From Uranotaenia lowii (taxonomy: Eukaryota; Arthropoda; Insecta; Diptera; Culicidae): 64,000 nucleotides of DNA. Location: assembly GCF_029784155.1 (NCBI RefSeq), contig NC_073693.1, positions 137,567,988 to 137,631,987 of the forward strand, in the 5' to 3' direction. Under the pieces are notes generated by a model, which saw only the letters and a program-made list of their open reading frames with translations, ran no database searches and was not told the origin of the DNA. Position numbers and translations under genes: made by a program. Shown piece after piece: positions 43,296 through 56,115 of the stretch (position 1 is the stretch's first letter; each line of letters starts with the position of its first letter).

Positions 43296-44337
43296 TATTA
43301 CTGGTACAAGAAAACTTTTTGTCATTTGTCAAGTTAAGGAGACATCGGGTTTCATTCTTATACCAATATGTGCTCCACGTGAAAATGGTCTCTAGGAATA
43401 GACTCAATGCAGGAGTGCATCACACAGATTAATTTTTTTCTCTTTCACCACTTCTTTTCTGAACATTCCATAAATATTGTAAAACAATGTTACTTTAATT
43501 ATCGGCTTTATCGGTGAAAGGTAATGTCCTTTTTTGTAAGAACTTCTTAAGATAATGAAATTTTGTAGACGGATAGAAAGTTGAAAGAAATTGAAGATGG
43601 TGAAAATGAGCGGGTAAAGTTTATTAGAAGCATTAGCACATAACAAGTTTATGTTCGGCACGGGCTAACAACTTTGAAGTAGTAGATACAGATAGAGTTG
43701 TATCAGGCCCATGTAACTTATCGAAAATTCTTTCTATACGCTCAGTGCTGCTCCCTTCCGAGCAGAGGTATCATAACAGGCGATTAAAATAGCTTGTACA
43801 CCCTCCATGTGGGTCAATGGTTTGAGTATTCAACAACTTCAACGTCAAATAGCATACAAAATTATCAAAGCAACCGTTGTTCGTATTCGCACTGTTGGTA
43901 TCAATTTCAACATACTTGTTTTTATGAACAAAAAGATTCCCAATTGAGCATTCAATAGATGGTTTTCTTCTCGAACAGAGTAAAATAAGAAAAGCTGAGT
44001 TTCGGTTTAATTCAAATTCAAATCAATTTTTTCCGGATGGCAAATTAAGGTTATAAGATCAACCAAAATATATTTTTACCATTTAAAGCGTTGCAGAAGG
44101 CTCTGAAGTACTCACTTCCAACAGATATACTTTTAAAGCAGATTTGTTTTTCCAAGACACACATTGGTTACCATGGCTAGATGTATGAATCTTGTTGCCC
44201 GAACTCTTAGGGTGGCGTTGCGAACATCGAAAGCCCGTATAGAAGAATTAATGTTCGCGGCAAAGTCCACTTCTTTATCTTAAAGTGACGGTATCTTTAG
44301 TTGTATTTACCACTAAAGATTAGTAGGCTAAGCGTGG
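43296..44337. other. AT-rich DNA without gene
   Basis: No gene, RNA or element border recognised. Confidence 0.45.
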
Positions 44338-44864
44338 TTTGCCCAGATCCCTGCAACGTTACACGATTTGTCTATGTATCGTGTGACCAACATCTTTTGA
44401 GTAAGACTTGGTGAATCTCGTTTTTAAGCTTTTTTTTCTCAGATTTAAGCATTTATTGCCTTGAGAGCATAGGAGATGAAAGCTCAAATCTGAAGAAAAA
44501 AGCTTAAATCTGTCAAAAAAGGGGAAATCTGAGGGGAAATCTGAGGGGAAATCTGAGAGATGTGCTCCACACGGTTTGTATAGCATTGCCGGGAAGTGGG
44601 TTCGCCCAGGTCTCGGCAACGATACAGGATTTTTCTATGTATCGTGTGACCAACATATTTTAACTAAGTGTTGGTGAATCTCGTTTTTAAGCTTTTTTTC
44701 CTCACATTTAAGCTTTTTTGCCTTGAGAGCATAGGAGATGAAAGCTCAAATCTGAAGAAAAAAGCTTAAATCTGTCAGAAAAGGGGAAATCTGAGGGGAA
44801 ATCTGAGAGATGTGCTCCATACGGTTTGTATAGCATTGCCGGGAAGTGGGTTCGCCCCACAAGC
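44338..44864. repeat. Two tandem copies of a ~263-bp unit
   Basis: The same segment, from TTTGCCCAG/TTCGCCCAG through ATCGTGTGACCAACAT to GCCGGGAAGTGGGTTCG, occurs twice with an offset of about 263 bp. Each copy contains 11-bp GGGGAAATCTG units (three in the first, two in the second). Each also has an internal inverted pair (AAGCTTTTTT...AAAAAAGCTT with TCAGATTTAAG/CTCAAATCTGA). A third start (GGGTTCGCCCCACAAGC) breaks off at about 44855. The reverse frames here are repeat artefacts. Confidence 0.75.
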
Positions 44865-47069
44865 GGTAGCTTGCAGTGCGAACGAACTAAAAGATGGTAA
44901 TGTGATCGCTCAGATAAGCTCCCGTCAACACATCCTTCATGCAATTCAGTACTGAAAAGTTAACATTTCGACACTGAACACAGTATCGAAAAGTCCTACT
45001 TTTCGATATTGTTTTTTTTTTTGTTTGCAAAAGTACAATCCACAACCTACTTGATCAAAAAATTTCTTGACTTTAGGATGGTCGTCAACATGCGGCGATT
45101 TGTTGAATGTGCTTCTGAGGTCAAAGTAAGGTTGACAGATTTTTTTCAGCACGTATCCGAGCCGGACAAATCCAGGCAATCTTATCAAAGAACGTGACAA
45201 AATCCGGGCATATGGTTTTGAAACTGTCGCCAAAAAATCCGGGCAAATTTTGTCAAAATCTAAGAATTACTCAACAAAAATCAAGAAAAAAAATCTCTAA
45301 AAAAAATTTCTTGAAAACTTATCCGCAGCTTAAATCGTAGGCTTCCAAAAACCATTATGATAATTTTTATAAAATTGCTTAGAAAATTCGTTTTTGACGT
45401 AGGGTGATGGCATCACCAATACTTTGTATCAATACCAACAAATCAACAAAGGTGCGAATTTATAGTTAGGGCATAATTTAGAACCAATATTGAATATTTC
45501 TAATATTGTTTGCCAGCTTTACGTAAATAAACTACAAGTAAGTAAACACAAAAAAGTTTCATCTATTGTTCTGCTGATAGAGCTGAAGGGGAATAAAAGA
45601 GTCAGTTTGTTCATAAGAGAAATTTTATTTTTTTTTATGTTAAAAAGCTGTAATACTTTTCTATGAAAATAATTGATTGAAGATTATATTTTCAATGAAT
45701 TTGTTTATTTATTTTCGAAAAATCATACTTTTTTATGAGAATTTTAGTTATAGGTCCAATGAAAGGAACCGGTCCAGTACCCAAATGGGAACAGTAGCTT
45801 CAAAGATGGAAATTTTGATCATCCATATCTTTGCAAATCTCTCAAAAAACGGCAAAACCTATATTGAAAATTTTCATTGAAACTTGCAGATAAAATCATG
45901 ACTTATAAATGTTTTTCCTGAAAGATATAAATTTCTCATCTTTTTGTGAGAAAAATACGATTATTCAAATACCGCTGCTTAAAGGGTCCAAAGTAGGGCA
46001 ACTAACCCTATAGATAAAATTTTTTTCTGTAATTTTTTTTTAATTTATTTATTATTTGGAAAATAAAGTGAATAAATCCAGGCAACATCCGAACTTTTTC
46101 AATGAAATCAAGGCAACTGGGCCGGACCGGACTTTTCCCAACTTTTGTAATAAATATCCGGGCAAACCCGGATGAAACCGAGCAATCTGGCAACCTTAGC
46201 GTTAAAGGCTTTTCCAATTTTTCAATTTTTTTTTCTCATCTCGACGTTATTATCCCACATTTTACGACTTTTTTATTAAGTGGTTGAGATATTTACTTTC
46301 TACAATACAGGTATGTATTTCAAATCAGCTCAAATAAAAATAAGATAAAATCACCATAGAATACATTTGCATTTTAAGCTGTTTGAGCTGTTTCATTTAG
46401 TCAATTAGGCAAATAGAAAAAAAAAATTAACAATCCGTGTTTGGCAATGCTCCTATCATAAGGATTAAATATTTCTATCATGCAAGTTTGAAAAAGGTGA
46501 AAATTGGTTAAAGACCAATAACCTATTGTTTGTAGAGCAAGGTTGCCAGATTGCTCGCATTTTTCCGGATTTGCCCGGATATTTGACACAAAATTTGAAG
46601 AAAGTCCGGTCCTTCTCGATTGCCCGGATTTCGTTGGAAAAGCCCGGATTTTGCCAGGATTTATTCAATTGATTTGTAAAATCGAATAAAAAACTCAAGT
46701 TGAGTTATAATTTTTTTTCGTACGTCCAATAATGAACTTTGATGCCAATTTTTATCCAGATAATCATGACCGGTGTTTGGAAGCCTAAAATACGATTTAA
46801 AATCTGCTGACGTGTTTTGATAGAAAAATTCAAGTGTTTTCATCTAGAATTTTACTGAATACCGTCAACTGCTGTTTGAGACCTTGGACAGAATTTAGCT
46901 TATCTTTTCCAAAGCTTAATTTTTATGTTACGTTTATTTATGTTCTTTTTTTTAATTATTATGTTAAAAATTTTAATTCTAAACTTATTGGGAGTTCATA
47001 GCAGTATCTCTCACTGTACGCTGGAGTTTTTTTTAAATAGGCTTTTTCATAAGTTTTGTCGTTCATCAA
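44865..47069. repeat. AT-rich DNA with three hAT-MITE fragments
   Basis: 45150-45345 (reverse, ends AAATCCGGGCA...), 46030-46198 (reverse, ending ATCTGGCAACCTTA) and 46538-46680 (forward, CAAGGTTGCCAGATTGCTCG) belong to the MITE family of 35083-35562. Their target duplications were not found, so they are truncated or diverged. No gene is recognised between them. Confidence 0.6.
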
Positions 47070-47651
47070 AAATCATCTGTCAAATAGCCTCGCCGGCTTT
47101 ACAGCTTACTAGCGCTGGAACAAGCAAAAATTTGTTATTTGAAGTTAGGTTTGAATGACTCATAACTCGGCAACATTCAGCTTATCGGAGAATTTTTTTT
47201 GACATTTCAGCGATATACTAATCTTTTCACTTATTCAATATTAAAAATTTTGGTGTGAGACTTGATTTCCCTGAAGACTTTTAACCGTAGTTGCAGATCC
47301 TCTGATTTGAACTTCAATGACTGATTTGAACTTTGTGGACATTTTTGATAGTGCTTGCATAATTTTCCACCACTTACACACAGGAATTTTTTGAGTAGTC
47401 AACGGTTTTGTCATCTATCGATTTGATAATGACGGATTTCGAAGGAAACTGTGCAAAATTTTTTTTTTTCTTTGTCTCTTACATCGTTAATATCTCAAAA
47501 AACGCGTAAATTCTAAATTTTGGAGAAAAATAGGTCTAAAAGTACTTTTCACAGGCAGCAAAATGTTGTCAAAAATTTGAATGTTCGATTATTACTAGTA
47601 AATAAGGTATTAGGAAATGAAAGTGTTCCATTTCTAAAAGAACTTAGCTTT
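47070..47651 (+). repeat. Partial copy of the AAGCTTAGTTC TIR family
   Basis: Matches about 16240-16785 in the same direction (CATTCAGCTTATCGGAGAA, GAAGGAAACTGTGCAAAATT). It ends in the shared right terminus TTCTAAAAGAACTTAGCTT. The left part is missing. Confidence 0.65.
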
Positions 47652-48889
47652 ACGACCTAAACAAGCATTAAACTAGACTTGATCTGTTCTTAGTCTTTTG
47701 GTTGGTATTATAATTGCTATTGCATTACGATGCTCGTCTTACCGAACTTTGGCCAGTCGCAGAAGACTTTTGTCTTTATCATTAAAAAAATGTATTTTTT
47801 TTATATCTCTACTAAACCAAATTTCACTTGAATTGTAACAAATCGTTTATCATATGATAAAAACTTTCTATTTTCATAAAACCTTTCTAGATATCCTAAA
47901 CCATTTTTTTTATTGACGATAGGTTCAATAACTTTTTATTTTCCTCATTAATTTTTTTTTGAAATTGTATTCCGTTTAGAAGATAAAAGAAAACATCTAT
48001 TGCTCATATCAAATTTTGTTTGTGACCTTCGCACAAATTATGACACCTCGCAGGTCTACTTTTAAATCAACGTTTCAATATTTTCTATTGATATTAATTA
48101 TTCTGGACTTTACCCCTATCAAGTCTTCCTTTGGTCGAGCATCATAATCATAATGAAATCATTTTATGAAAAGTTCAGCTTGTGATATTCTCAAAAATAA
48201 AAATGGACTAGCTCTGTTGTAACACTCTACGAAGACTTCATTTTATCGTCAATAACAAATTTGATTGACCATCGTTTCAATAACCGTTTCATTGACATGA
48301 AATTCAGTTTGTGACCTCTTACAAGTCTTCTATCACTTTATCTTTATCATAAAACTTTCATTGACAAAACTGTATCTGTTGCCTTCGCAATTTATCATAG
48401 TTCAAAACTGACGGCTTTATGGGCTCCCTAAAATTCAAAATGAAACAATCCCTATACCATAAGCTTGTCATCTTGCGAGTCCTCTTTCCATTGATCACAA
48501 TCACAACAGCCCCCGCTTTCAGGTAAAATTTGGTTTGGCAAGTTTGATATTTACTCACTATAATTTCAACCTCTTTTTAAATTTTCTATAGATTGATTGT
48601 GACCTTCGCACAATCCAAATTGGACTTAACCTTTCGCAAGTCTTCTTTTGATAAATCATCGTTTCAATAAATTTTCCACTTTTAAAAAATTTGGTTTGTG
48701 ATCTTCGCACAATCCAAACCGGACTGCAATGCAACATCAATCATACAACACTTTTCAACTTTAATGGTTCTAAAAACTTAATGTCCACTCATAATCATAC
48801 CGCTTGTACGTCAAAAGCTTTATAGTTGATAGGATATCAAATCGAAATAGTAAAAAAAAATTGGTTTGACCAGTTATTTTTAAATTAAC
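47652..48889. repeat. Degenerate ~100-130-bp tandem repeats
   Basis: From about 48015 to 48725, blocks of TTTGTGACCTTCGCACAA, a GGACT-type segment, CGCAAGTCTTCTTTT and CATCGTTTCAATAA recur four or five times with strong divergence. The remainder is AT-rich without a gene. Confidence 0.5.
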
Positions 48890-49410
48890 AAAAACATGCG
48901 ATTTTACCCTACTAAGAAAAAGGAGTAAATTACAACTAACTTTTTAATGAAAAATCAAATGAAAACGTTTTAGAATTTCTAGTTTTTGATATTTGATGTC
49001 GTAAAGCATAATGCCATTATTTCAGTAATTTTTTATTTTGTTCGAAATTTTACATTTTTTCTGTCAAAAATGTTTTTAAAGAAAAAGCATAAGGATGCTG
49101 CATACATTTAGGGGTAAAAATACTACAAATAATCAACCAGCTGAAATCATAAAAATTAATGTTTGGATGGATGGAATTATGGTATTCACAAACGCGTGAT
49201 GCAAAACAATCATTTTGATGCATTTTTGCCCAGACTGGTAACTGAATTATTAAAATATTTATTTAAGAAAATTTGGTGATTGTACGCGACATTTTTACAC
49301 CAACAGTGTTGGTATAGGATAATAAAAGCTATATAAAGTTTGTGTGTATCATTGAGCCAATCCGTCATAATGGGTAAAGTTTTATACGCATCGAAAAATG
49401 TAAAAAATTG
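48890..49410 (-). repeat. Inverted relative of the segment at 26060-26570
   Basis: On the reverse strand it shares TAGTAGGGTAAAATCGCATG-like, CCAGTCTGGGC-AAAA, CACCAACAGTGTTGGTG-like and AAACTTTATA-blocks with 26060-26570. It is a fragment of the TAGGGTAA-ended TIR family. Confidence 0.55.
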
Positions 49411-50617
49411 TACATCTATTGCTTGATTCTTTAAATTTTCTATGAGTTTCGAAAACTATGAGTAAAACGTAAGTTAACGTTTCGGAGTGTAAAAACGAAA
49501 GAATGAATATTTTTAAAACCGAAACAGAATTTTCTTAACAAAAATTTTTGGTGTTTCACCAGAGAAGCAAATTTGACCGGGAAACAGACTTTTTTCTGTT
49601 GAAACTTTTCCCAAACAAGCATCTTGTAGTATTCGACCGCTGTATTTGTTTCTAAATTTGTTTCGTCTTCCATCAAAACACTGCTGGCTGTACAGAAGGC
49701 TTGGTAAATTTTGGGTCATTTTGCCATTTTTCAGACTCTGGGGTCTATGATATTTTTTCAATGTTCAAAATTCATCCATGATTTTTTGAAGAACTCTAAA
49801 GCAGCGTTGACATGAGTGAATCTCAACTTTTAGGTGTGCATGGAAAAAATCAATACATCGATCGGAAAACGAACATGAATTCGTTCATCTACGGTTGGAC
49901 TCAGCCTTCTAAATTCTTCAGTGCCAAAATTTAAAAGGAGAGTTTTCTGTTGAACAGCGTTGTTTAAAACCGTAACTTCGTTTTTAAGGCAAAATTATAT
50001 AGGACAAAAAAGAAAAACGCCTCTTCCCGGCTGAGGGGAAGAAAGCCTTCGGAAAGATTCCCGATATGAATGAAAAAGAACGGATATCGCAAAATATCGA
50101 TGAGAACAAGACGGTTGTTGTCAATTTTCATCGAATCCATAAAAATGCCACACCACATCTGCCGAACGATGTGAGCAATTATCGCCGATCTTTGTTTCTG
50201 TTGGGATGCCACAGCGTCATTGAACCTATCGATCCGCGATATCCATCAACTCAAACCATGACACGACATGTCTATTATGTGCTGCTAGTTGAGAGTTGAG
50301 ACCCCTCCTAAGTAGTGCCATATCGACGGACCATTTCCACGGTTTGGATCGGTGGAAATTTAAAATCCCATCAGACAGAACGTCCCCCCAGAAACCGGCT
50401 GGTTACGGACGGAATCGATCAGTCTAATCAAAATTCTGCCGACTGCGGAGCGAGAATTTTCATTTCCACTTCTATCCTCGTTTTGACATTCATATCGATT
50501 TGACCGTGTGATGCCGATGATACCTCCTGAGAATTCCTTCGATTCCATTCCATCCAGCAGTCTGATTCAACGAACGGTTCTTACGTTGGGGCGTGTCGAT
50601 TGAATAGTTTATGCATA
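49411..50617. other. Intergenic island, one small unsupported frame
   Basis: 49950-50600 is balanced in composition. The forward frame 50066-50299 (77 codons, MNEKERISQNIDENKTVVVN...) is protein-like in composition but has no recognised domain, and the overlapping reverse frame is equally long. I do not call a gene. Confidence 0.3.
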
Positions 50618-51290
50618 CACAGTTAGAAAAATCCACGTAGAATTACATGCAACTGCATGGGTAGAAGGGAATCGCGTTATTACATGTGCCAATACTGTTC
50701 GTTACATGTAAATTCCCAGTCCCATTGATATTGATTATTTACTGTAGATTTACATGCTAAACCTTGTTTTATTGATGTTTTTTTAAAGGAGTGTTTGAAA
50801 TTAATAAATAAATCAGCGATAATCATTAATAAAGAACCTTTATTCAGTTTGTTGACATACACTTCAATGATCATTTCGACTTGACACAAACGCCTGTCGG
50901 TGCTTTTCAATTCCCCCAGCGACGGAAACGACGACAAGTGCCGGAGACATTGAATCCATTGTAGTGATTTTCTGCAACATAACAAATTTACAATTAATAA
51001 AAGTTGTTGTAACATCCCCATTTCCACACACATACCTTCTTAAATGGAATTATTAAGTTTTTCAAGAACGTTGCTGGCTGAAAATCTTGTACGCATCACC
51101 TCCAATTCGAACAGAAACAAACAGCACACAAACAGATACAAAAAAGAACGGACGAACGTTGCCAACGCTGAGATTTACATGAAATTGCAAGAGAATTTCT
51201 TCGCAGTCGTTAAGATGCTATAGTCTTTTTCATATTCTGTTGGTGACGATGCGAAAATGTGTAATGTAAATTTACATTTTTCTTTCTGTG
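50618..51290. mobile_element. TIR element, CACAG-AGAAAAAT ends
   Basis: Ends read CACAGTTAGAAAAAT and CACAGAAAGAAAAAT, each flanked by TA (50616-50617 and 51291-51292). ACATGTAA/TTTACATG-rich sequence follows inside both. 673 bp, no transposase; a Tc1/mariner-type MITE by its TA duplication. Confidence 0.65.
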
Positions 51291-51321
51291 TAGTTTTTAA
51301 CCATACCTAGGAGTAAAGCTA

Positions 51322-52145
51322 AGGCGGCATCCATAAATTACGTAACGCAAAAAATGCACTTTTTTGACCCCCTCCCCCCCGTATGTCACAAATTGTCACG
51401 TTTCGACGTACCCCTCTATGAAAATTACGTAACGCTGATAAATACCCCCCCCCCCCCATCTTTTCATATTTTTGAATAATGATTTTCGATGGTAAGAAAA
51501 GATTTTAATATAAATTTTTTTAACGTTTTTCGAAACGGAGTTAATATCTATCCAAATCGCTTCTTAGTACTCATTGATGATAACTCTCTGATAAAATAAA
51601 ATGATTGTCTTATTACTAGTTGTTCTGTGCTTGTTAACTCATGATCTACCTTGTCTTATTTATTTTGTTTAAAGAGCAAAATAAATTTAACAATTATGCA
51701 AAATATTCTCCACTAAGTAATATTCGTCGGAATAACCAAAATTGCATTTTTTAAATTAATCGAGAAAAAATAGTGAAATTTCCGCCTTAAGGTTGAATTG
51801 AGTTCTTGGGAGTAAATGTACATAATAATCGGTTTTTTAGCGATTATTTCTTGGATATCCTATACACAGTTTAAGGAGTCTATCTCAAAAATCATTGAAA
51901 AGGGAAGGTTACAAACCAGTTTATACGTGTTAAAGCTTACAAATTTAAAGCTGATTCTGGTGTGTTTATCATTCTGCAAAATTTGCATAACATCAAAATA
52001 GCTGCGATTAAATTGAAATTTTTAAGGAAAAAATCGTTACGTAACGATGAGCATACCTCCCCCCCTCCCCTATGTCACAATTCGTAACGTTCGAGCTTAC
52101 TCCCTCCCCCCCCTAGGAGCGTTACGTAATTAATGGATGTCCCCT
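51322..52145. mobile_element. MITE with CATCCAT-AATTACGTAACGC ends
   Basis: Ends AGGCGGCATCCATAAATTAC... and (inverted) AGGGGACATCCATTAATTAC... continue to ACGTAACGC, about 27 bp with four mismatches. AAAGCTA (or TAAAGCTA) flanks both sides (51315-51321 and 52146-52152). A 7-8 bp duplication suggests hAT or a related superfamily. Subterminal C-runs (51447-51460 and 52060-52110) and GTCACAA-TGTCACG blocks are characteristic of this dispersed insect repeat. No transposase inside. Confidence 0.75.
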
Positions 52146-52159
52146 AAAGCTATTAAGAA

Positions 52160-54270
52160 CTAGAATAAGAATAAGGACTTCAATTAGGACTAGAACTATA
52201 ACTAAAAATAATACTAGAACAAGCAGTAGAACAAGATTATGATAAGATGAACTGAAACTAAGACTATTATAGGGACGAGAACTAGAACAAGAAATTGAAC
52301 TAGAAAAGGGACTAGAACTAGGACTAGAACAAGAAATTGGCCTACAACTAGGACAATTAAAAGGACATAACTAGGACTAGACCTTCAACTTAAACAAGCA
52401 TAAGTACTAGGACTGGAACAAGGACTACAACAAGAATAAGAACTAGGACTAGTACTACGACGAGAACTAAACTAAACTAGAACTAAAACAAGTAGTAGAA
52501 CGAGGAGAAGAGCGAGGGCTAGAACTAGGACTAAACTAGGACCACAGCTAGAACTAGAAATAAGACCAGAACTAGGACTAGGTCTAGGACTGGAACTAAG
52601 ATTTGAACGAGAGCTAGAAATAGGACTTGAACGAGGACTAGAGCTAGGACTAAAACTAGGACTTAAACTAGGACTAGAACTAGAAAAGGGACTAGAAAAG
52701 CGACTAGAACTTGGACTAGAACTAAGACCAGAAATTGGACAAGAACTAGGACAAATATTGGACCAGAATTAGGTCTAGAACTAGATCAAAAATAAGGATT
52801 AGAGAAAGGACTAAAACTAGCACTAGAACTAGGACTAAAAAGACTAGAATTAGAAAAATAACTAGGACTAGAACTAGGACTAGATCTAGGACTAGAACTA
52901 GGACTAGATCTAGGACTAGAACTAGACTAGACCGAGAACTAGAACTGGGACTAGAACAAGGAGTTGAAATAGGACTATAACTAGGACTAGAACTAGAAAA
53001 GGGACTAGAACTTGGACTTGGAGAGTTAAGACCAGAACTTGGACTTGTACTAGCACTTAAATTGAACTAGAATTAAGACTGGAACTAGAGCAAGAATAAG
53101 GAATAGAGCTAGGACTAGAACTAGCACAAGATCTAGCACTAGAACTAGGACTAAATAGGACTAGAATTAGAAGTAGAACTAGGACTAGAACAAAGACTAG
53201 AACTAGGACTCGAGCTAGGACTAAAATTGGACTAGAATTAGGACTAGAGCTAGGAATAGATCTAGGACTAGACCTAAGACTAAAACGAGAACTAGAACGA
53301 GGACTAGAACAAGGACTACCACTAGAACTAGGACTAGAACTAAGATTAAAATTAGGACTAGAACTGAGACTAGACTATCACATGAACAGTATACCTATAA
53401 GACTATACCTTGGACTAGATCAAGGACTAGAACTAAAATTGGACTAGAATTATTACTAGAACTGGGTCTAGAATGAGAACTAGAACTAGAACTAGGACTA
53501 AAAATAAGTCTTGAACTATAACAAGAACGAGGACTAGAACTAAAAAAGGGACTAGAACTTGAACTAGAAATTGGACTAGAACTAGGACTAAAATTGAACT
53601 AGAATAAGGACTAGAACTAGGACTAGAACGAGGACTAGGACTAGGACTATGACTAGGACTAGAAATGGGACTAGAACTAGGACTAGAACAAGAACTGGAT
53701 TGAAACTAAGATTAAAACTAGGACAAGAAAAAGGACTATAACTTGGACTTTAACTAGGCCTATAACTAAAATTGGACTAGAATTAGGACTAGAAATTAGA
53801 TTAGGACTAGAACTAGAACTAGAAATAGGACTAGAACAGGAAATAGGATTAGAACAAGAAAAGGGACTAGAACTAGGAGTAAAATTGAGACTATAATTAG
53901 GGCTACAACTAAGATATACAACTAGGACTAGAAATAGGACTAGAACTACAAATGGGACTAGTACTAGTACTAGAACAAGAACTAGAATAAGAACTATAAC
54001 TAGGACTAGAATAAAGAATAGAACATGGACTAGAACTAGGATTAGAACTAGAATTAGAACTAAAACTTAAAGGACTGGAATAAGAACTTGAACTCGGAAT
54101 AGAACTATGACTAGAAGCAGGACTAGAACTGGCATTAAAACTAGGATTAGAACAAGAACTAGTACTAGAAGTACGACAAGAACTAGAACGAGAACTAGAA
54201 CTTGGACTATAAGTAGGACTAGAACCAGAGCTTAGCTCTAGCTCTAGCTAGAACTAGAACCACAACTTCA
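52160..54270 (+). repeat. 2.1-kb degenerate hexamer satellite (ACTAGA/ACTAGG)
   Basis: Several hundred imperfect 6-bp units, mainly ACTAGA, ACTAGG and ACAAGA, run head to tail. The forward strand is almost all purines except for the C and T of CTAG. There are point changes and occasional indels throughout, no reading frame, and no higher-order unit that I could fix by eye. Confidence 0.9.
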
Positions 54271-55221
54271 ACTAGAGCAAGGGTCCACTAGAATAAGAAT
54301 ACGAATACATCAATATTTAGAGGATTGCAAGTTTTTCGATTAATTTTGAAAAATTATCGGCTTTCATCGACACGCCCTCACCAATCGGGATGACCAGATG
54401 TTCGCATCGGTAGTTTATTGATTGCAATCAGCACATCGTTTCTCTTTTTCTATAGATGTGCTTTAATTCCTAAATGTGTTCGATTCCAACTGTTCGACTG
54501 ACGATGATGATTCTTGATCGGTATCGCAATGGCCATTCTTGAGAGTTTTCAGCTTTCTTTCATTCCCAAAAGACGCTCTAATGATTTCACAGATTGGTTT
54601 TTATGTTCCTCCCTATTGCTGATCCTCCTTTTCGCTTCGAGGTCTTAGAGAGATCACAAACAGCCCAGCCTAGGCCACCGCACTTTTTTATCCATCTAAT
54701 TAAAAAATGGCCAACCATCGCACAATTATAACTCTTCACCTTTTTCTGCTTACAAACTTTTGCTTTGCGCGTTCTTGGAGCTAGATCCTACTTTCTATTT
54801 CTCGAGGCCCCTCTCGTTTTTATAATTTCTATCTTTCTCTAAGTGCTTTAAGTGCGAGATTTACGACGCTTATCGGGTTCATTTTATCTTGCCGAATAAA
54901 AAAATTGCACACATTTTGCCACTTCATCCCAGCAGCAACAGCGTAATGAGAGTTTTCTGGTTAAAATTTGTGTTTTCTTTCTACCCGTTCTGCAAATATA
55001 ATTGCCAATTGTAGCTGCAAGCCGCTTCCCAAAAGACTCTGCCATAAACGTAGTGTTTTCATCACTTTTGGTTTTTATTATGCAAATTTTTTTATCGTCT
55101 AATGACTCTATTGAAGAGAAATAAGAAGCTAAAGCGCCTGAAGGTATGTGAGACGATAGCTTGAGAAATTCAATTCGCTTTTGACAGTCCAGAAAAGAAA
55201 AGTTCATATTTTAATACGAAT
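54271..55221. other. Intergenic DNA between satellites
   Basis: No repeat or gene recognised. The 107-codon reverse frame at 54884-55207 has no known domain. Confidence 0.4.
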
Positions 55222-56115
55222 ATGAGAATTTAGATTTCAGATTCAGATTTCAGATTCAAATTCAGATTTCAAATTCAGAATTCAGATTTCAGGTTCAGAT
55301 TTCAGATTGCAAATTATCATTTCAGATACAAATTGAGATTTCAGATTCAGATTTTAAATTCAGATTTCAGATTCAGATTCAGATTTCAGATTCAGATTTC
55401 TGATTTCAGATTCAGATTCAGATTCCAAATTCAGATTTCAGATTCAGATTGCAGACTAAGTTTTCAGATTCAGATATCTGATTCAGATTTCATACTCGAA
55501 TTTCATACTCTAATTTCAGATTCAGATTTCAGATTTCAGATTTCAGACTCAAATTTCAGATTCAGATTTAAAATTCAAACTTCAGATTTCGATTCAGATT
55601 CAGATTTCAGATTTCAGATTCAGATTTCAGATTTCAGATTCAGATTTCAGATTCAGATTTCAGATTCAGATTTCAGATTTCAGATTCAGATTTCAGATTC
55701 AGATTTCAGATTTCAGATTCAGATTTCAGATTCAGATTTCAGATTCAGATTTCAGATTCAGATTTCAGATTCAGATTTCAGATTCAGATTTCAGATTCAG
55801 ATTTCAGATTCAGATTTCAGATTCAGATTTCAGATTCAGATTTCAGATTCAGATTTCAGATTCAGATTTCAGATTCAGATTTCAGATTCAGATTTCAGAT
55901 TCAGATTTCAGATTCAGATTTCAGATTCAGATTTCAGATTCAGATTTCAGATTCAGATTTCAGATTCAGATTCAGATTCAGATTTCAGATTCAGATTTCA
56001 GATTTCAGATTCAGATTTCAGATTCAGATTTGTGATTCAGATTTAAAATTTCAGATTTTAGATTCAGATTACAGATTCAGATTTAAGATTAAAATTTCAG
56101 ATTCAGGCTTCAGAT
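55222..56115 (+). repeat. 13-bp satellite (AGATTCAGATTTC)
   Basis: Units of 13 bp alternate TTCAG/ATTTC blocks. 55722-55960 is almost perfectly regular, while both flanks are degenerate. The 237-codon frame across it reads a periodic DFRFRFQIQISDSDF pattern, which arises because three units make 39 bases. It is not a gene. Confidence 0.9.

Noticed and set aside
50066..50299. 77-codon forward frame as a gene
   Set aside because: An equally long reverse frame overlaps it, there are no splice or start signals, and no domain is visible.
55333..56046. 237-codon frame with DFRF/QIQISDSDF pattern
   Set aside because: Product of the 13-bp satellite read over three units; no non-repeat coding sequence at either end.
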